Of a stretch of 64,000 bases of DNA, positions 24,515 through 36,602 are shown piece after piece. The notes below the pieces were generated by a model. The model searched no databases, had not been told where the DNA came from, and saw nothing but the letters and a program-made list of their open reading frames with translations. Positions within the stretch are counted from its first letter, which is position 1. Every line of letters starts with the position of its first letter. The position numbers were made by a program, and so were the translations under genes. Source of the stretch: Mangifera indica (lineage: Eukaryota > Streptophyta > Magnoliopsida > Sapindales > Anacardiaceae); contig NC_058153.1 in the NCBI RefSeq assembly GCF_011075055.1, forward strand, positions 7,750,001 to 7,814,000, read 5' to 3'.

Positions 24515-25955
24515 TGTTGACTCAATGAGTCATTATGCTTTTATTTTGATGATAACAAACTAATATGTCTTTAAAAATATTAACTAATGATTTTACTTGA
24601 GTGTGAGCTTAGATTACAAGAATTTATCTAATGCACTTGAAGGAGTTTTAAGATGAAAATGAAAAAGAAGACTCGACTAAACAATTCTTGAAGATTTGAA
24701 GAAAAACTCAAATCTTAGGTAGATATATTTATAATTTGGAGCATTCGTTTTGATTAGAATATTTATTTGCATGAGATAGTTCACCTAAAAACTCATTTTC
24801 ATATCTTTCACATTTTGGGTTAAAATGTCATTTTTCAAGCGTATTGGGTTAAGCCAATTTTTTCACTAAAATTTATTAATTCATTTAAAATGATGAAGTT
24901 TTGTAAACTACATTTTCATATCTTAAAGTTGGTTTTGAAAGAATTTTCAAAATAGGTTAAATTGTCACTTTTTAAAGTTTTTGGGGTCAAATTGTGATTT
25001 TTAAAAATTCAGGGGTTAACATATTATTAAATTCGGTCGACCGAATTTCACCGATCGAATTCTTTGATGACAGCTTTCAAATTATCTAAAGTCATGTATT
25101 TTTGCTTTCAGAAATTCGATTGACCGAATTAAATTTGATCGATCGAATTTTGGTTTGAACTTTCTAATGGCTAATGCCACGTAAACACCATGAGAGTGTC
25201 ACGTCACATCTGGTTGACCGAATTACATCCGATTGATCGAATTGTACATTTTTTGGAAAATTAAAACGACTACTTTTTGTACACAACGGTAACTTTCCTC
25301 ATTTTTTCTTATATAAACCCAATCAAATTCATTCCAAAAGAACTTTAGCCACTAAAAACTTTCACATATTTGAGAGTAAATTAGTTTTGAGCTATTCACT
25401 TGCAAATTCTCTTCTCTAATTAAAATTCTTGCTCATATACTTTGTAATTTCATTTTGTATTGGGTTGTACTAAGCTTAATTTTTCATATACACTCTTTGA
25501 GAGAGATCAATACTTCGAATTTATACTAAAATTTGTATTATAAAATAGTGAGGTTCACTCAATTTCTAGTGAGAGAAATTGAGTTTTAACACTTATAAAG
25601 GTTAATAGCACCTTGGAAGCTATTTTGTTGTAAAGAAAAGGTGGTTGAGTTTTTGGTCAACCAAAGATTAGTGGAATACTCTAAGGGAGAAAGCTTGGAG
25701 GAGTGGACATAAGCCGAGTTAAGTCAAACTACTATATATCAAGTGTTTGATTTTCTCTTCCCTTAAACTCATACTTTATATTTTGTCATTTTAATTGTAT
25801 TGATTATTTAAAATATTTTTATTATTCTCATAAATTGAATTAAAAATTAGGTAATATTCATTGATTTGAATAAATTGTTTTAATTCTTCAATTTGGTAAT
25901 GATTGTTTTAAATTACTTAATTCACCTTCCTCTTAGGTCATTCGATCCTTCAACA
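24515..25955 (+). mobile_element. SIRE-like copia LTR, probably solo
   Basis: It starts TGTTGACTC followed by a TTTTGATGATAACAAA block and ends with TTCACC, CTCTTAGG and CAACA, an arrangement typical of SIRE/Maximus LTRs. A TATA box (TTATATAAA, 25309-25317) is placed as an LTR promoter would be. No primer site or coding region follows, so it is probably a solo LTR. I could not find a matching target duplication (ATATT on the left, TCAAC on the right). The family assignment rests on the terminal wording only. Confidence 0.65.
25029..25245. repeat. Cluster of palindromic GACCGAATT motifs
   Basis: Six related motifs occur in three pairs: 25029-25048, a perfect 20-base palindrome centred on GGTCGACC, with a partner at 25051-25062; 25112-25130 with a partner at 25132-25150; and 25212-25225 with a partner at 25229-25243. 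In each pair the first copy has GACCGAATT and the second GATCGAATT. Confidence 0.85.
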
Positions 25956-28050
25956 TCAACTAAAAGGGTAATGTGTCATGTACAAGATTTTAAAAGGTTG
26001 CACATTTGTGCATGCTTATGATGCATATGTATGCACTTGGTTACAGTTGGAAAAAAATTTATAAAATGCACATTATCGAGAGATTGAGGGTTATCATATA
26101 ATTTCTATTACATCTTTATCTTCTTCAAGAGAGAGAGAGAAAGAGAGAGAGTTTGGTGACTACAAAATGTAAGTGTGTGTGCACATGTGTATTGGGGCAT
26201 AGATTCTACAAATTTACATAAGAATGTATGTGTTGATATACATATATTGATAGGTATGTATGTCAAATCTTACAAAGATTGCCTAGTGGTTAAGAAATTT
26301 AGGTGAATCAATTTGTTAAAGAGTTCATGAATGATGGTATCATATATGTGATTGATAAGTTTTAGTATAAAAGATAAGAGATAAACACTTGATGATGGTA
26401 TGTATGCATGAAACCTTACTTTTCTTCACTTAGGACTTTAGAAACTTACTAAAATAAGTGAGAAGCAAATAAGTGCAAAATCAGATCTAGAATAGAGTGG
26501 AAATAAGGTTACAATAGGTATGCATGGTCATCCCAAGGATAGGCATGACAATGATATATCAATAATTATATGATCTGTACACCATGTACAATCATGCATA
26601 AAGATTTGCACACACATGCCCGCTAGTATCAAGTTTCCCGACGATCAATAGATGCAGTTGTAAAGGACACATATGATAGTTTGTGCCACATAGATCAGGA
26701 TGCGATGAATGATAATACCAAATAGTTGTACAACTGTTCATAAGGTGAAATTATGAATTTACCCCTAAGACTTGGCATAACCTTTATGGGGTGGCGATGG
26801 TCAAGCATGGATAAAGGATGTATGCTCATGCACTCGATTGTGCACACTCATATACCATGTCATGCCTAAGAATGCTTGTGAGGGGCTAACCTCGCACAAG
26901 AAGAAGGACACATGACTGTGCACCTAAAAGTGCAAACCCATGCAACGAGTCATGACCAAGGTTGCCTATGAAGAGTCAAATCGTGCATATAAGGAAGAAG
27001 GCAAAACCATGCACTCAATAATGCACGCCCATATACTTAAGAAAATAAAAAGAAGTAAACTAAGTATTGAGATGAAATGTTAATAAGGTAGTCTTGAAGG
27101 ATAGTAAGGACATATAAGGTATACCACGATATTAAAACCCTGCCTAAAAAGCTTAACCAATATAAAAGTATGAGAGTAAGTTTAAATTGGTGAAAATTGC
27201 TTAAGAGCCTCTAGTTAGATGACTGAGTTGCATGCATGCATATTTATGATTATACCTTAGCTAGTTTGGCCATGACACCAATTTTGCTCATAAGTTCGTA
27301 GTAAGACATCAATTGTAGTAAGCCTATATGTGTCATGAAAGTCATTATAAGTATACACTTATGAGATATTTTCTATACATGCCATAGTAAGGCATCGGTT
27401 GTTGTAAGGAATCTCCCACAGTAAGGCACAATAGCTTGTAGTAAGACCTAGCCACTCGCAATAGGGTGTAATGGTCGTAGTAGGCTTAAGTCTTGAACAC
27501 ACAATCCTAAAGTGAGTGTAGAGAAAAGAACTACATTGTATTTAAACTTTTTTGAGCAAGGTGTCAAATCATTGTCTGGACCTAGTCCAATTGATACAAA
27601 GATTATGGTTACAATTAAGTCATAAACTTGCACATATATATTGAGATTTAGTGAATCGTTCAAGTTTAGAATCTCAAGAGAATCCCATATGATAGTACAA
27701 GATGTTAGGGTTTCTCGAGAAAGGTTTAAAAGGGCAAAGACTCTCAAGTTAAAGTGTATAAGTAATTAGATCTCCGTCATCCAAGTATGAATTCAAAGGT
27801 GTACTCTCATATTTATATCTTACAGATGACAAATGATTATGTCAACTACAATGCAAAAAGGTCAGTTAGCATAGACAGACATGAAGACATTTTCGTTATT
27901 TCGATAAAGTGATATTGACCTAAGTTAGGGTACATGTAGACAAGGTGATGAAGAAATTCAGCATAAAAAGTCTAAAACATGATTTGTTTTTGTCACATTA
28001 CATGTATCTCTCTAGAGATATGTCCTAAAACATAAAAAAGAGATTATAAA
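25956..28050 (+). mobile_element. Decayed gypsy-type LTR, second copy
   Basis: It contains a GA microsatellite (26128-26151), the CATGCA word cluster shared with 21000-21490, and a GTAGTAAGGCA repeat between 27295 and 27470 whose reverse complement resembles the CCTACTGC array at 56676-56756. No coding sequence; the minus-strand open frame at 27448-27747 spans that repeat and is not convincing. Both ends are uncertain. Confidence 0.45.
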
Positions 28051-28770
28051 ATGAATCAGATCCTATACACCTCTGCTATAAGATCCATCATGTATGTCTC
28101 ATACGTCTTTCTATGTATAAACAAAAAAGATTCCACAAAAATCATCCACAAAGAAGCCACCCACGTTGATATGTTAATCCAAGCACCCTTTGACGTATTT
28201 TCGTGCTTAATCCTCTTAATTTGATCATATATTCAAGTGAATATTATTCTATTATTCCTATGTCATCGTTTAATATTTTAACCCCCATTACAAATAGTGT
28301 CCTACAACACACATTTTCACAAGATGAACAAGAGTTGCTTTGATAGATAAAAGATGGCTGAACAAAGAGGTCTCAATTTAAAGAAAATATGTGGCCATAT
28401 AGGTAGAGGATAGCTACAACATAACATCAGATACAAGGTGATCTTGAAATTAACTTCCTCAATATGGAGTAAATTAGTAATTAAACAATGTATCACAACC
28501 TAAATATGAAATATGATTAGCCGTTTCTAAGTCATAAAGTAACAAGAAAGTTTTTTGACATAAGTATCAATTGGAATAAACGCAACAGTATGTATGAAAT
28601 TCCTTGTCGAGTAGGGGGTGAGTTTGACCAAACAAAATAATTAATATTACCCAATTCATCACCCCAACTATTCATGGTTTGCATATGTACATCATTGCGC
28701 TTGCTCAATTTTGTGTCACCCAGCCATTTCTTTCACTCTAATCACCAGGGACCTAGAAGGGTGAGTGAGC
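28051..28770. other. No gene seen; flank of the host gene
   Basis: I see no domain, LTR end or tandem repeat here. The part near 28770 may be the distal 3' UTR exon of the minus-strand gene that follows. Confidence 0.35.
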
Positions 28771-29170
28771 CTGCGAACACGAACAACAGAAACATTACAA
28801 AAGAAAATGGATCATCCTTCGGAACATGTTTCATAAACTTATCAAAAGAATGAGAACAATTACATCGGTCAGGTAATGTTACAAAGCTGCTATGTTACTG
28901 TCAAACTTTAAAAATTCAAATACTTCCATTGGATTCTATCAGAGTTGAGCAGTCAAAAAACCTCTGATTTGGAATTTGTTAATGAAACAATTGCAGCATA
29001 TCTAGTTAGGTCCAATATACGGGCTGTAGAGTAGAATAGAAGTACCAGCCTCAAGTATATGACCGAGTCCCTTCTCCAAGAATTTTGCAGAAATTCAAGA
29101 CAAATGCATCAAAATTGTAAAAGAAAGCACTTACAATGGCAACTGATCCTGTCAAAGAGGATGCAGCTCA
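28771..29170 (-). other. Putative 3' UTR with an intron
   Basis: Downstream of the stop codon (minus strand) there is a strong donor, GTAAGT, at 29134-29129 and a plausible acceptor, TTCGCAG, ending at 28771. If used, a 364-bp intron lies in the 3' UTR and the last exon starts at 28770. This is an inference from splice signals alone; no transcript supports it here. Confidence 0.3.
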
Positions 29171-30645
29171 TCAGTCCTCATCTTTAGATTGAGATGTGCC
29201 TTCAGAATCTGGCAACACCTCCACCTTCACCTCTATATGCACCCCATCCTCTTTCAGCATTTCAACCTTTGCATCCATCTTTACCACATCTGCAGGCACA
29301 AGGCAATGGCTTGAAATCATAAATTACAACAAAATAAAACAATCTTTTTTATTTTCTGTCTGATAAGACAACTGAATAACAACCTTGAGACGTATCAATG
29401 CAAATTACTAACTATTTGGTACCGCAAAGAAGTGTACAAATTGTTCTTCTGTTAAGAATTCTGAAGATTAATATATACTTAATGTAATATTCCTAATCAC
29501 CAGAACTGGTTTCCTTGAAGTAGATGGGATATAACATGCTACGTTATTCAGGACTGAGACCTAATGCTTTAGGTTAAGCAGATAATCACCTCACCATAGG
29601 GGTGGCCCATTAAATTGCAAGACTCTGTTAAGCACCAATATCCAATAAAAATGAGCAATCAGATAGGAAATTGCTAAGGGTTAAAAAATGAACCGTTCAT
29701 AAAGTCACCAAGAAAGCTAATGCAATATTTTGATTGAATTTTTACTGCCCAAATGACACTTATCCCACACAAAATTGAAGGAAATCCTAATTTCCATCAT
29801 GCTTATCAAAACCCAAAAACAAATTTTGAAACAAAAGTAACGAAAATCAAATCCCTTAACTTAAAAAAAAAAAAAAAGCAAACCCCTAAAAATTGGTTTT
29901 TTTTTTTTTTAGGACACATAATATAAATATTTTGTTTTTCAGCAGTTTCCATCCATTTACACATTATTATCCCGATTTTATGATTAAATCATGGGTATTT
30001 TCAGCTTATAAAACTCTGAACTTCTGTAAAACAAAATATGGATTTAGTGCCGCATTACAAATGTGAACAAATACATAAAATCATAACGGGTGCTGGGTGC
30101 AATTATTGTGAATCGTCCATGATTCTTCAATCCATTAGATCACAAGTTTTATAATAACACACCATTATCACAATTCAAATTCAATCCAAATATAAAGAGA
30201 ATTTTTCAAACATACCTACTCTTTTAATCAAAATGTCATTTATACCTTCGAGCAAAAAGGAGGAGCACGGCCAGCCACGAACAGTCGTGAGCGAAAGCAT
30301 CTCTTCTTCAGTCAACTGATTCGATAACTTACTCATCCAATCAACTATCGTATTCGGCCGCCGCGGCGGCGGCACCCAAAACGACCATCCTGGCATAAAC
30401 GGAAGCCAATCTGGCGTAGCCTTCTGCACGATTATACTCTGGACTATCTCCTCTAGCTTCTTGATAGCCAATCTATCTGCTTCGCTATCGCCGCCAGACG
30501 AGGTGGGGGACGACGAGGATGATTCGAGGTCAATTTCGATGACCTGGGCCTTGAATGAACGGTGGCGAGTATGGGGGAGAAGAATTAACGGCGGCGATTT
30601 GACGTATAGATGTCGCTGTACAGACTGAGAAATAATCCTAGCCAT
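29171..30645 (-). CDS. Two-exon plant gene, 182-residue protein of unknown function
   Basis: Exon 1 (30645-30216) starts at an ATG in good plant context (GCAATGGCT). It ends at a GTATGT donor one base into a codon. Exon 2 (29289-29171) follows a CTGCAG acceptor, keeps the frame and ends in TGA, giving 182 residues without internal stops. The first 33 residues are basic and lack acidic residues (MARIISQSVQRHLYVKSPP...), consistent with a plastid or mitochondrial targeting peptide. A serine-rich acidic stretch follows (about 38-55), then a helix-like segment, PDWLPFMPGWSFWVPP (about 78-93) and TTVRGWPCSSFLLEG (about 120-134). Exon 2 adds an acidic-basic tail (DVVKMDAKVEML...LPDSEG). The Trp/Pro-rich blocks look conserved and structural, but I do not recognise the family and assign no function. 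This is the only intact host gene I can support here, and it is richer in G+C than its surroundings. Confidence 0.88.
29290..30215 (-). other. Intron of the host gene (926 bp)
   Basis: GT-AG intron with GTATGT donor and TGCAG acceptor. It contains runs of A and T near 29860-29915 but no recognised inserted element. Confidence 0.8.
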
Positions 30646-30800
30646 TGCTCTTAATAAGTTAAACGATTAGATTTAATTTTAACCAAGCGTTGGAGAGTTC
30701 GCGTGTTCGTATTTATAGTGTTTGAAATGAAATTCTGTACTGTATGGATGACGGAGCACGTGGTCTGAAGGGCGGTGACAACAGTGTCACGTGATTGTTG
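30646..30800 (-). promoter_or_regulatory. Promoter with TATA box and two G-boxes
   Basis: On the minus strand a TATA box (TATAAAT, 30717-30711) lies about 66 bases before the ATG. Two CACGTG G-boxes are further upstream, at 30757-30762 and 30788-30793. Between them is the inverted repeat TGACA-ACAG-TGTCA (30776-30789). In plants G-boxes bind bZIP and bHLH factors, so light, abscisic acid or stress control is possible; that is inference. Confidence 0.7.
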
Positions 30801-30849
30801 GAGCAACTGAAGGCGATTTATGTTCTATTGTTAGTTGATAGGTCTATGT

Positions 30850-32429
30850 TATTTAGAAAATTGGAAAAAATAAAAAACACACACCTTTTTCTTTTTTAAA
30901 TTTTTGTAAAGTAAATATATTTAATTATATGTTTTCATAATTTCAAAATAAATAATGTGTTACAAAAGAGAAAATAAAACAATTTTTTAAAATTGATAAG
31001 AAAATAACATTTGTAAATTAAAAAAGTAATATTATTTAATTAACTGATTCAAGTATCAACATATAATTCAGAAGATATTGACAATGCATGAATAGAGATG
31101 AAAATTTGATCCCAATATATTCTTTGTTTAGCACTATTTTTTTCCAAACTAATAGATGAAAAACAAAATAATTAATTAAACTTCAAAGTTAACTATAATA
31201 CTTTTAGGAGTTTTAAATACATTTGTAAAATTTTGTGGGTAGAAAAAATTTTTCCACCCAAATGAGAAATGTATAATTTCTCATCTTTATTTTTAAAAAA
31301 CTAATAATTTTTCATGCAACTTAAAGACTTTGTCCTTACAAATTGTTTTTTTTGACCAAATTTGGCCTTGTAGTTACTTCATTCATTATTGTCCTAAGTA
31401 ATAATTATAATCATTAAAACCCAAATTACCCAAATTAATCAACCAGAGAAATTAAAACTTGAATTAATCATACATCTCTTCTATACGGGTGCTCACCACA
31501 ATCTAATCTATGGGTAATGGACTGTCTTCTACACAATTGTTCGTTAGTCATCGAAGAAACTTGAAGTGTCATGCGTACGGGCATATAAAATCATACATGA
31601 TATAAATTTTGTAATGTTTTAGGCATACCATGATCATACTATTCTTGGTACAATTGTGCATATATGTCTGGAACCCTATTTTCTGTCTATATGACATTTG
31701 AATTCGCACCTAGGTGTCTCTAACATTTTCATACCTATTTTAACATGTCTCTACACTCTAAGTGTATGAAAATAAAAGTCCACACAGTAGATCAAGCATG
31801 AGAGAGAGAGAAAGAGAGAGGTATCATTAAGGGGTGTGTGTGTGCATAAACATAACCGCATAGCCATACAACTGCATCATCAAAAAAACACCAAAAACAA
31901 CTAAATATAATCATCATAAATATAACATAAACTTTGATATGGAATCTCTCTACCTACTTGGTCACCGCTAAGGAGTTTGTGGTGACTTTAATAAACTTGA
32001 TGGTCATCAGAAAACTTACCAATCATTGAAAATGACTCTCGATAGATAAGAGTCTCTCTCTCAAATATCACAAATGAAGATAAAGACTAATTAAATAAAT
32101 TTTAATGAAAAATCCCTTAAAATTGTGATAAAGTGTCTCATTTATAAAATTCTTTTTATAACTGAAATCACCCTAATGGCTATTATACGGTAAATATAAT
32201 TATTTAAAACTTAATACAAATTGAAATCACACAAGCAATAACGATAAAATAAAGAATAAAGGATAAAAAGGCTCAAGAATTTGTAAGGGCATACCTGAAC
32301 ATTTTCAAACATTTGAATCTACTCAATTTGAATATTGAAAAACCCATATTTATGACTCACAAATCCTACTTTAGCAGGGGAATTTTAAATTTAAACTTAT
32401 AACTTATACTGATCAGTCATGTGTGCGGT
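30850..32429. other. No gene; AT-rich spacer and decayed LTR-like DNA
   Basis: The part 30850-31450 is very AT-rich, with small inverted repeats (for example GAAAAAATTTTTC within 31236-31258 and GAGAAAT...ATTTCTC at 31264-31282). From about 31480 the wording (CATGATCATAC, a GA run at 31800-31820, GTGTGTGTG) resembles minus-strand gypsy LTRs of the 25956 family, but I cannot fix its ends. Confidence 0.35.
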
Positions 32430-33808
32430 TAGCGTAGCATGAAGGGTTTAAAATAGCCTAACTTCCTTAACTACACACTTTTTAATATATTCTTTGGGTA
32501 TCAAAATCATGCTCTTATACAAATTTGTAACACTCCCTCCATAATGTTTCCCTTTGTAGGGAAGTGCCATTACTTTGACTATTTGAGCTTGCATTCACTT
32601 AAGAATTCTCACATATACATACAATATTTGAATTAATGAAACTTAGTCATAACTTTATAGATAATAAACTAACAAAAGCATGCCAAAGGATGTCATTATA
32701 ATAATAAAATTACAATCCCAAATCCATAAAAGTAACAAAACCATAAATACAAAGTTGAATGTCCAAATGCATAATAAAAAATGAATTACAGCAAATGACA
32801 ATAATGCCCCTTACAACTATTCAAGCTAGCTGACCTTCAGGTGTTACAACATCATAATCACTTGTCACTTGCAAGACAAGAAGATAGAGGTGGAGTGATA
32901 ATTACTTAATAAATAGGAAACTTATCTTAAACTTTATTTTCTTCAATGTATAGTCATACACTATGAGGTGCATGGTCGTACATGTTTTTCTCTATGCATG
33001 ACTTCTATTTTTACATTCATACATGTTTATTGCACCATGTGTAGGCACACACGATCATGTGCATAAGCATACATCCTCTCTTATACATAACCATTCTTCT
33101 TTTTTCACAATTGTACTTGAGACCTAAGAGTAATCTTGTAATTTTGGCCTATGAATGGTTGTACAACTTGATGCATGATCATTCACCATATCCTGATATA
33201 TGGAATACAAATGGTTGTATGTGAGCTTTGCACTTTCTTCCATTGATCACGATAAAACCTAAAGCTAAACCATGCACAAGTGTGCATGGTCATGCGCACA
33301 ACCATTTATGATGTACAAATCATGGATTCTAGACATGTCATAGTTGTGTCTGTTTTAGGAACAATCATGCATACTTGTCTAGAAACCTAAGTTTTGAGTG
33401 AAATTCATATTTCTCACATTTACTACTTTTTATTATTTTATACACCTAATCTACAACTGTTTACACCCTAATTAAGTGCAATAAAAATAAGTCTTAAGAC
33501 ATCATAGATCATGAAAATATGATTCAATGTTCTTCTACTCATAACATAACCTCATTACATCAAAATTTCATTCAAATATTGTCACCACCAATGCAATAAG
33601 CATTCATATATTCATTTAACACAACTCAAATGCCTACAATTGCTCAATCAAAACCATAACAAGCAAAACATAATAAAGTAACCTTAGTCTCATTTTATAA
33701 AGCAACACCACAACAATCATCATATCCCACCAAAAACTACAAAGGGACAAAACACATTACGAAAATATCTAAATAGAATTCTATAAGAATCATCAAAGAG
33801 AATCATCC
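32430..33808 (-). mobile_element. gypsy 5' LTR and primer site, minus strand
   Basis: The LTR starts at 32526 (TGTAACACTCC) on the plus strand, which is the LTR end of a minus-strand element. Just left of it, CATGCTCTTATAC (about 32508-32520) is the complement of a degraded initiator-tRNA primer site, laid out like the complement of 3096-3115. So this is a 5' LTR with only a stub of internal sequence. It is broken at 33808 by a solo LTR and resumes at 36350. Confidence 0.65.
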
Positions 33809-34041
33809 TATAATTCTCACAAGTAAACCATAGGAGTATTATTATATTTTTCTAAAAGTTTAAACTCTGAACTAGGTTAAACTCAGGGATTATTTTTTTT
33901 ATTGGGCTAAAATTAAATATGGAAGTCCTGTTTAGGCCTAATGGTTGGTCCATATAAATTAATCACAAGTGATGGATTTTTTTCTTTAATTAAAAGGCAT
34001 TAGAGACTTCATTAGTTAGGAGTCCTAAATACCCTAAGGTT

Positions 34042-34061
34042 AGTGGCTTATATAAGCCACT
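34042..34061 (+). promoter_or_regulatory. LTR TATA box in a perfect palindrome
   Basis: TTATATAA lies at the centre of a perfect 20-base inverted repeat (arms AGTGGCTTAT and ATAAGCCACT), at the place of the solo LTR's likely promoter. Confidence 0.7.
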
Positions 34062-36266
34062 TTTAACCCAAACTTCAAGGTTCTTTTGCCAGTCACATTA
34101 AGAGAGAAAAGAAAAGATAAAGCAGAGAGAAAAAAAGATGCAAAACTGCCACTCAAAAGAAGCAAGAATCAGTAGCCAAAGAAAAAAAGAAACAAAGGAA
34201 GAAAGGAGAAAAATGTTATGCCTAGATTTTCAATGTGTATCCGTAAGAGATTTTTATGTTCTCTCAGTTCCATCATTGGATCACTCTAATTTATGGATTG
34301 TTAGTAAAAGGCTCAGTTTTTGTCATTCTAAATAGTAGAGATCTTGTTTTGTTTCTCTAGTAACCTTTTATCTGTGTTGAAATGTGGCTGAAAATTTAGG
34401 TAAGTGGAGGAGACTTCTTCCCTCAAGTTATTGCAACTTGATAGATTTTTTTTTTTTTAAATATTTGTTATAAGATTATTGTTAATTTGTTATTTTTGAA
34501 TCTTGTATGTGTTCTTGAATGGTTTTTAGACTGTTTTAATCATTTTCTTTATGGTTGGAAACTTGTAAAATTCCTATGTTCAAGGAATTGCATTATTGAA
34601 CCTATAAAGTTGCTAATGCAATAGGAATGGCTTAGATTGAGATTGACGGACATTAAACTTGTTGTGAGGGACCATTACAACCTATTTTTTCTCCACTTTC
34701 AGTCTAACAACCAACCAAGAAAGAAATTCTTGAAAATCTTTTATCGAAGCACCAAGATTTCCATGCATGTGATAAAGGTTTAGGGTGGTTTGCATAAAGG
34801 AATTCGTAGATGCATGTTGTGAGATCTCTTTTTTATTGGGAAATTTGCATGGTGGAGCCGAGAGTTATGTGAGATGGTAAGTACTGTTCTTTTGACTGTA
34901 AAATTCCAATAAGCATGAGCTAAGTTTAGGGTGTGAAATTTCATTTCTTGGGGACTCCAACAAGCTCTCATAGGGTACGTCGTGAGACGACTTCATCAGT
35001 TTTAAATATGAGATATTCACTTAAATTTTTAAAGTGAGCGAATATTTGATATGGGACGAGCATTTGCTTGTGGTAGCAAACGAGGCAAGGCACCTAGTGT
35101 CATTTGAGGTAAACAAAATTGCCCTTTTACCTTAAGCGAAATGCGTTATGGGGATTTAAACTAGAAAAAGCTTTAAAAGTCTATGAAAGAAAGAAAAGGG
35201 ATAATTAGCCAATTAAAAGTGTTGGATTATGCAAAAGACAACACTAGACCTTGTTTGAGTCAAATTCAAGTAAAAAATAGTAAAAGTTTAGAAAAGAGAG
35301 ATATACCTAGATGGCAACCGATTGTGTGCATAAGTGGACAATTTTGTGAAAGCAATAGGGTTATGTGAGGGATAGATACCCATGAGATTCATTATACACT
35401 TAATGCCAAGGCGTATTAACCATATAGTTTAGTTCAAGGGTGCATGGTAAAAGAGTGGCCTTATACTTAGTTCCTCACATGATTAGTAAGATGTATCACA
35501 TACATGCCCAAGGTAGGGGCCAACCGAAAGGTGGTTTTTAGTTAACGGTTATGTAGCTATGTGTATGTGGTAAGGGATAGACTATAATTAGTTTTATGTG
35601 TGATTAGGGTATCATCATAGTTAGTTCACTCGACAATCTAGCCAGTATATGCATGAGGCACAATACATAATTAGTAGACATGAGGTGTTAATTATTTTCA
35701 CAAGGCATCAGATATGTTGAGTTCATCTTAGGCCTTATTAGATTGCAAGAGATACCCTATGTTAAGGCATTAGGGTGTCAAGTTGTGACCACATATATTC
35801 TTTAGCAATAGAACACTAGTTTTAGTTACACTTTTGCTAAGTGTCGAAAGGTCATTTACTTCTGAGTGTTTTCACTCATACATTCTTTTTTTATAATTTT
35901 ATAAGTAGAGGTAAGTAGTGAGACACGTGGGGGAACTAATGGTCCAACTCAGTTCCTTGCATGAGGTAAAGAGGTAAGATTGTGATTTTCATGTTTTATG
36001 GATTACAAATTTTATTTTAGACAATTGCTTATGTTATGCACTTATTTTGGGGATTTATATATTCTTTAGACATATCATTTTTTATTAATGATGGATTTAC
36101 ATTTATGAGGTTTTATTATGACTATTTATAAATCGAGGACTTTTATTTGTTACATCTTTTGCACGCGTATAAGTTAAGCGTCTTATTACATGCTCATTAT
36201 TTATGTTGTACTATTTAAGAAGTTAAGTTGTATATGTCTTTTCGGATCATATTTCGTCTAAGGGTA

Positions 36267-36268
<2 letters not shown>

Positions 36269-36330
<62 letters not shown>
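36269..36330. repeat. (TA)n microsatellite, about 31 units
   Basis: An unbroken TA run close to the end of the solo LTR, where other copies have only a few TA units (GTATCTAGAG at 8733-8742). It is an expansion of the LTR's own GTATCTA sequence. Confidence 0.95.
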
Positions 36331-36333
<3 letters not shown>

Positions 36334-36349
36334 AAAGACGAGTGTTACA

Positions 36350-36602
36350 CATCCTACTTATTTGGTCGTCAGAGTTGGACTATTTAATATTATTTTCCTC
36401 ATTCTTTTCTCTTTTTTGTACCAATAGGAACTTAACTTATGAGATATTGATCCTATTTGCATATAATCATACCTAATATAAAGGCATTTCCCACAACAGG
36501 TTGCATAAGCATGCACTATCCTTGTGCATGACCATGAACCTCGTTTACAAATTTTTTATGTGACTTTTATCTCCAATATACTGACATGGTGACTAATGAA
36601 CG
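36350..36602 (-). mobile_element. gypsy LTR, continuation after solo LTR
   Basis: CATCCTACTTATTTGG followed by a pyrimidine-rich block matches 10965-11040 in another minus-strand gypsy LTR, so this is the rest of the LTR started at 32526. It is cut by the copia LTR at 36603. Confidence 0.6.

Larger units (their letters stand above)
33809..36349 (+). mobile_element. gypsy solo LTR with perfect target duplication (2541 bp)
   Basis: It starts TATAATTCTCACAAGTAA (the LTR at 49096 starts TGTAACACCCACAAGTAA) and ends GAGTGTTACA. CATCC flanks it on both sides (33804-33808 and 36350-36354). Blocks at 35330-35530 match the gypsy LTRs at 2200-2400 and 50290-50480. A TATA box lies in a 20-base palindrome at 34042-34061, and a long TA microsatellite sits near the right end. 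The open frame at 34138-34335 begins shortly after that TATA box but shows no known domain. There is no internal region, so it is a solo LTR. Confidence 0.85.

Noticed and set aside
34138..34335. A short open frame downstream of a TATA box, suggesting a small gene
   Set aside because: The TATA box belongs to a solo LTR with a clear target duplication; the frame is Lys/Glu-rich without a recognised domain.
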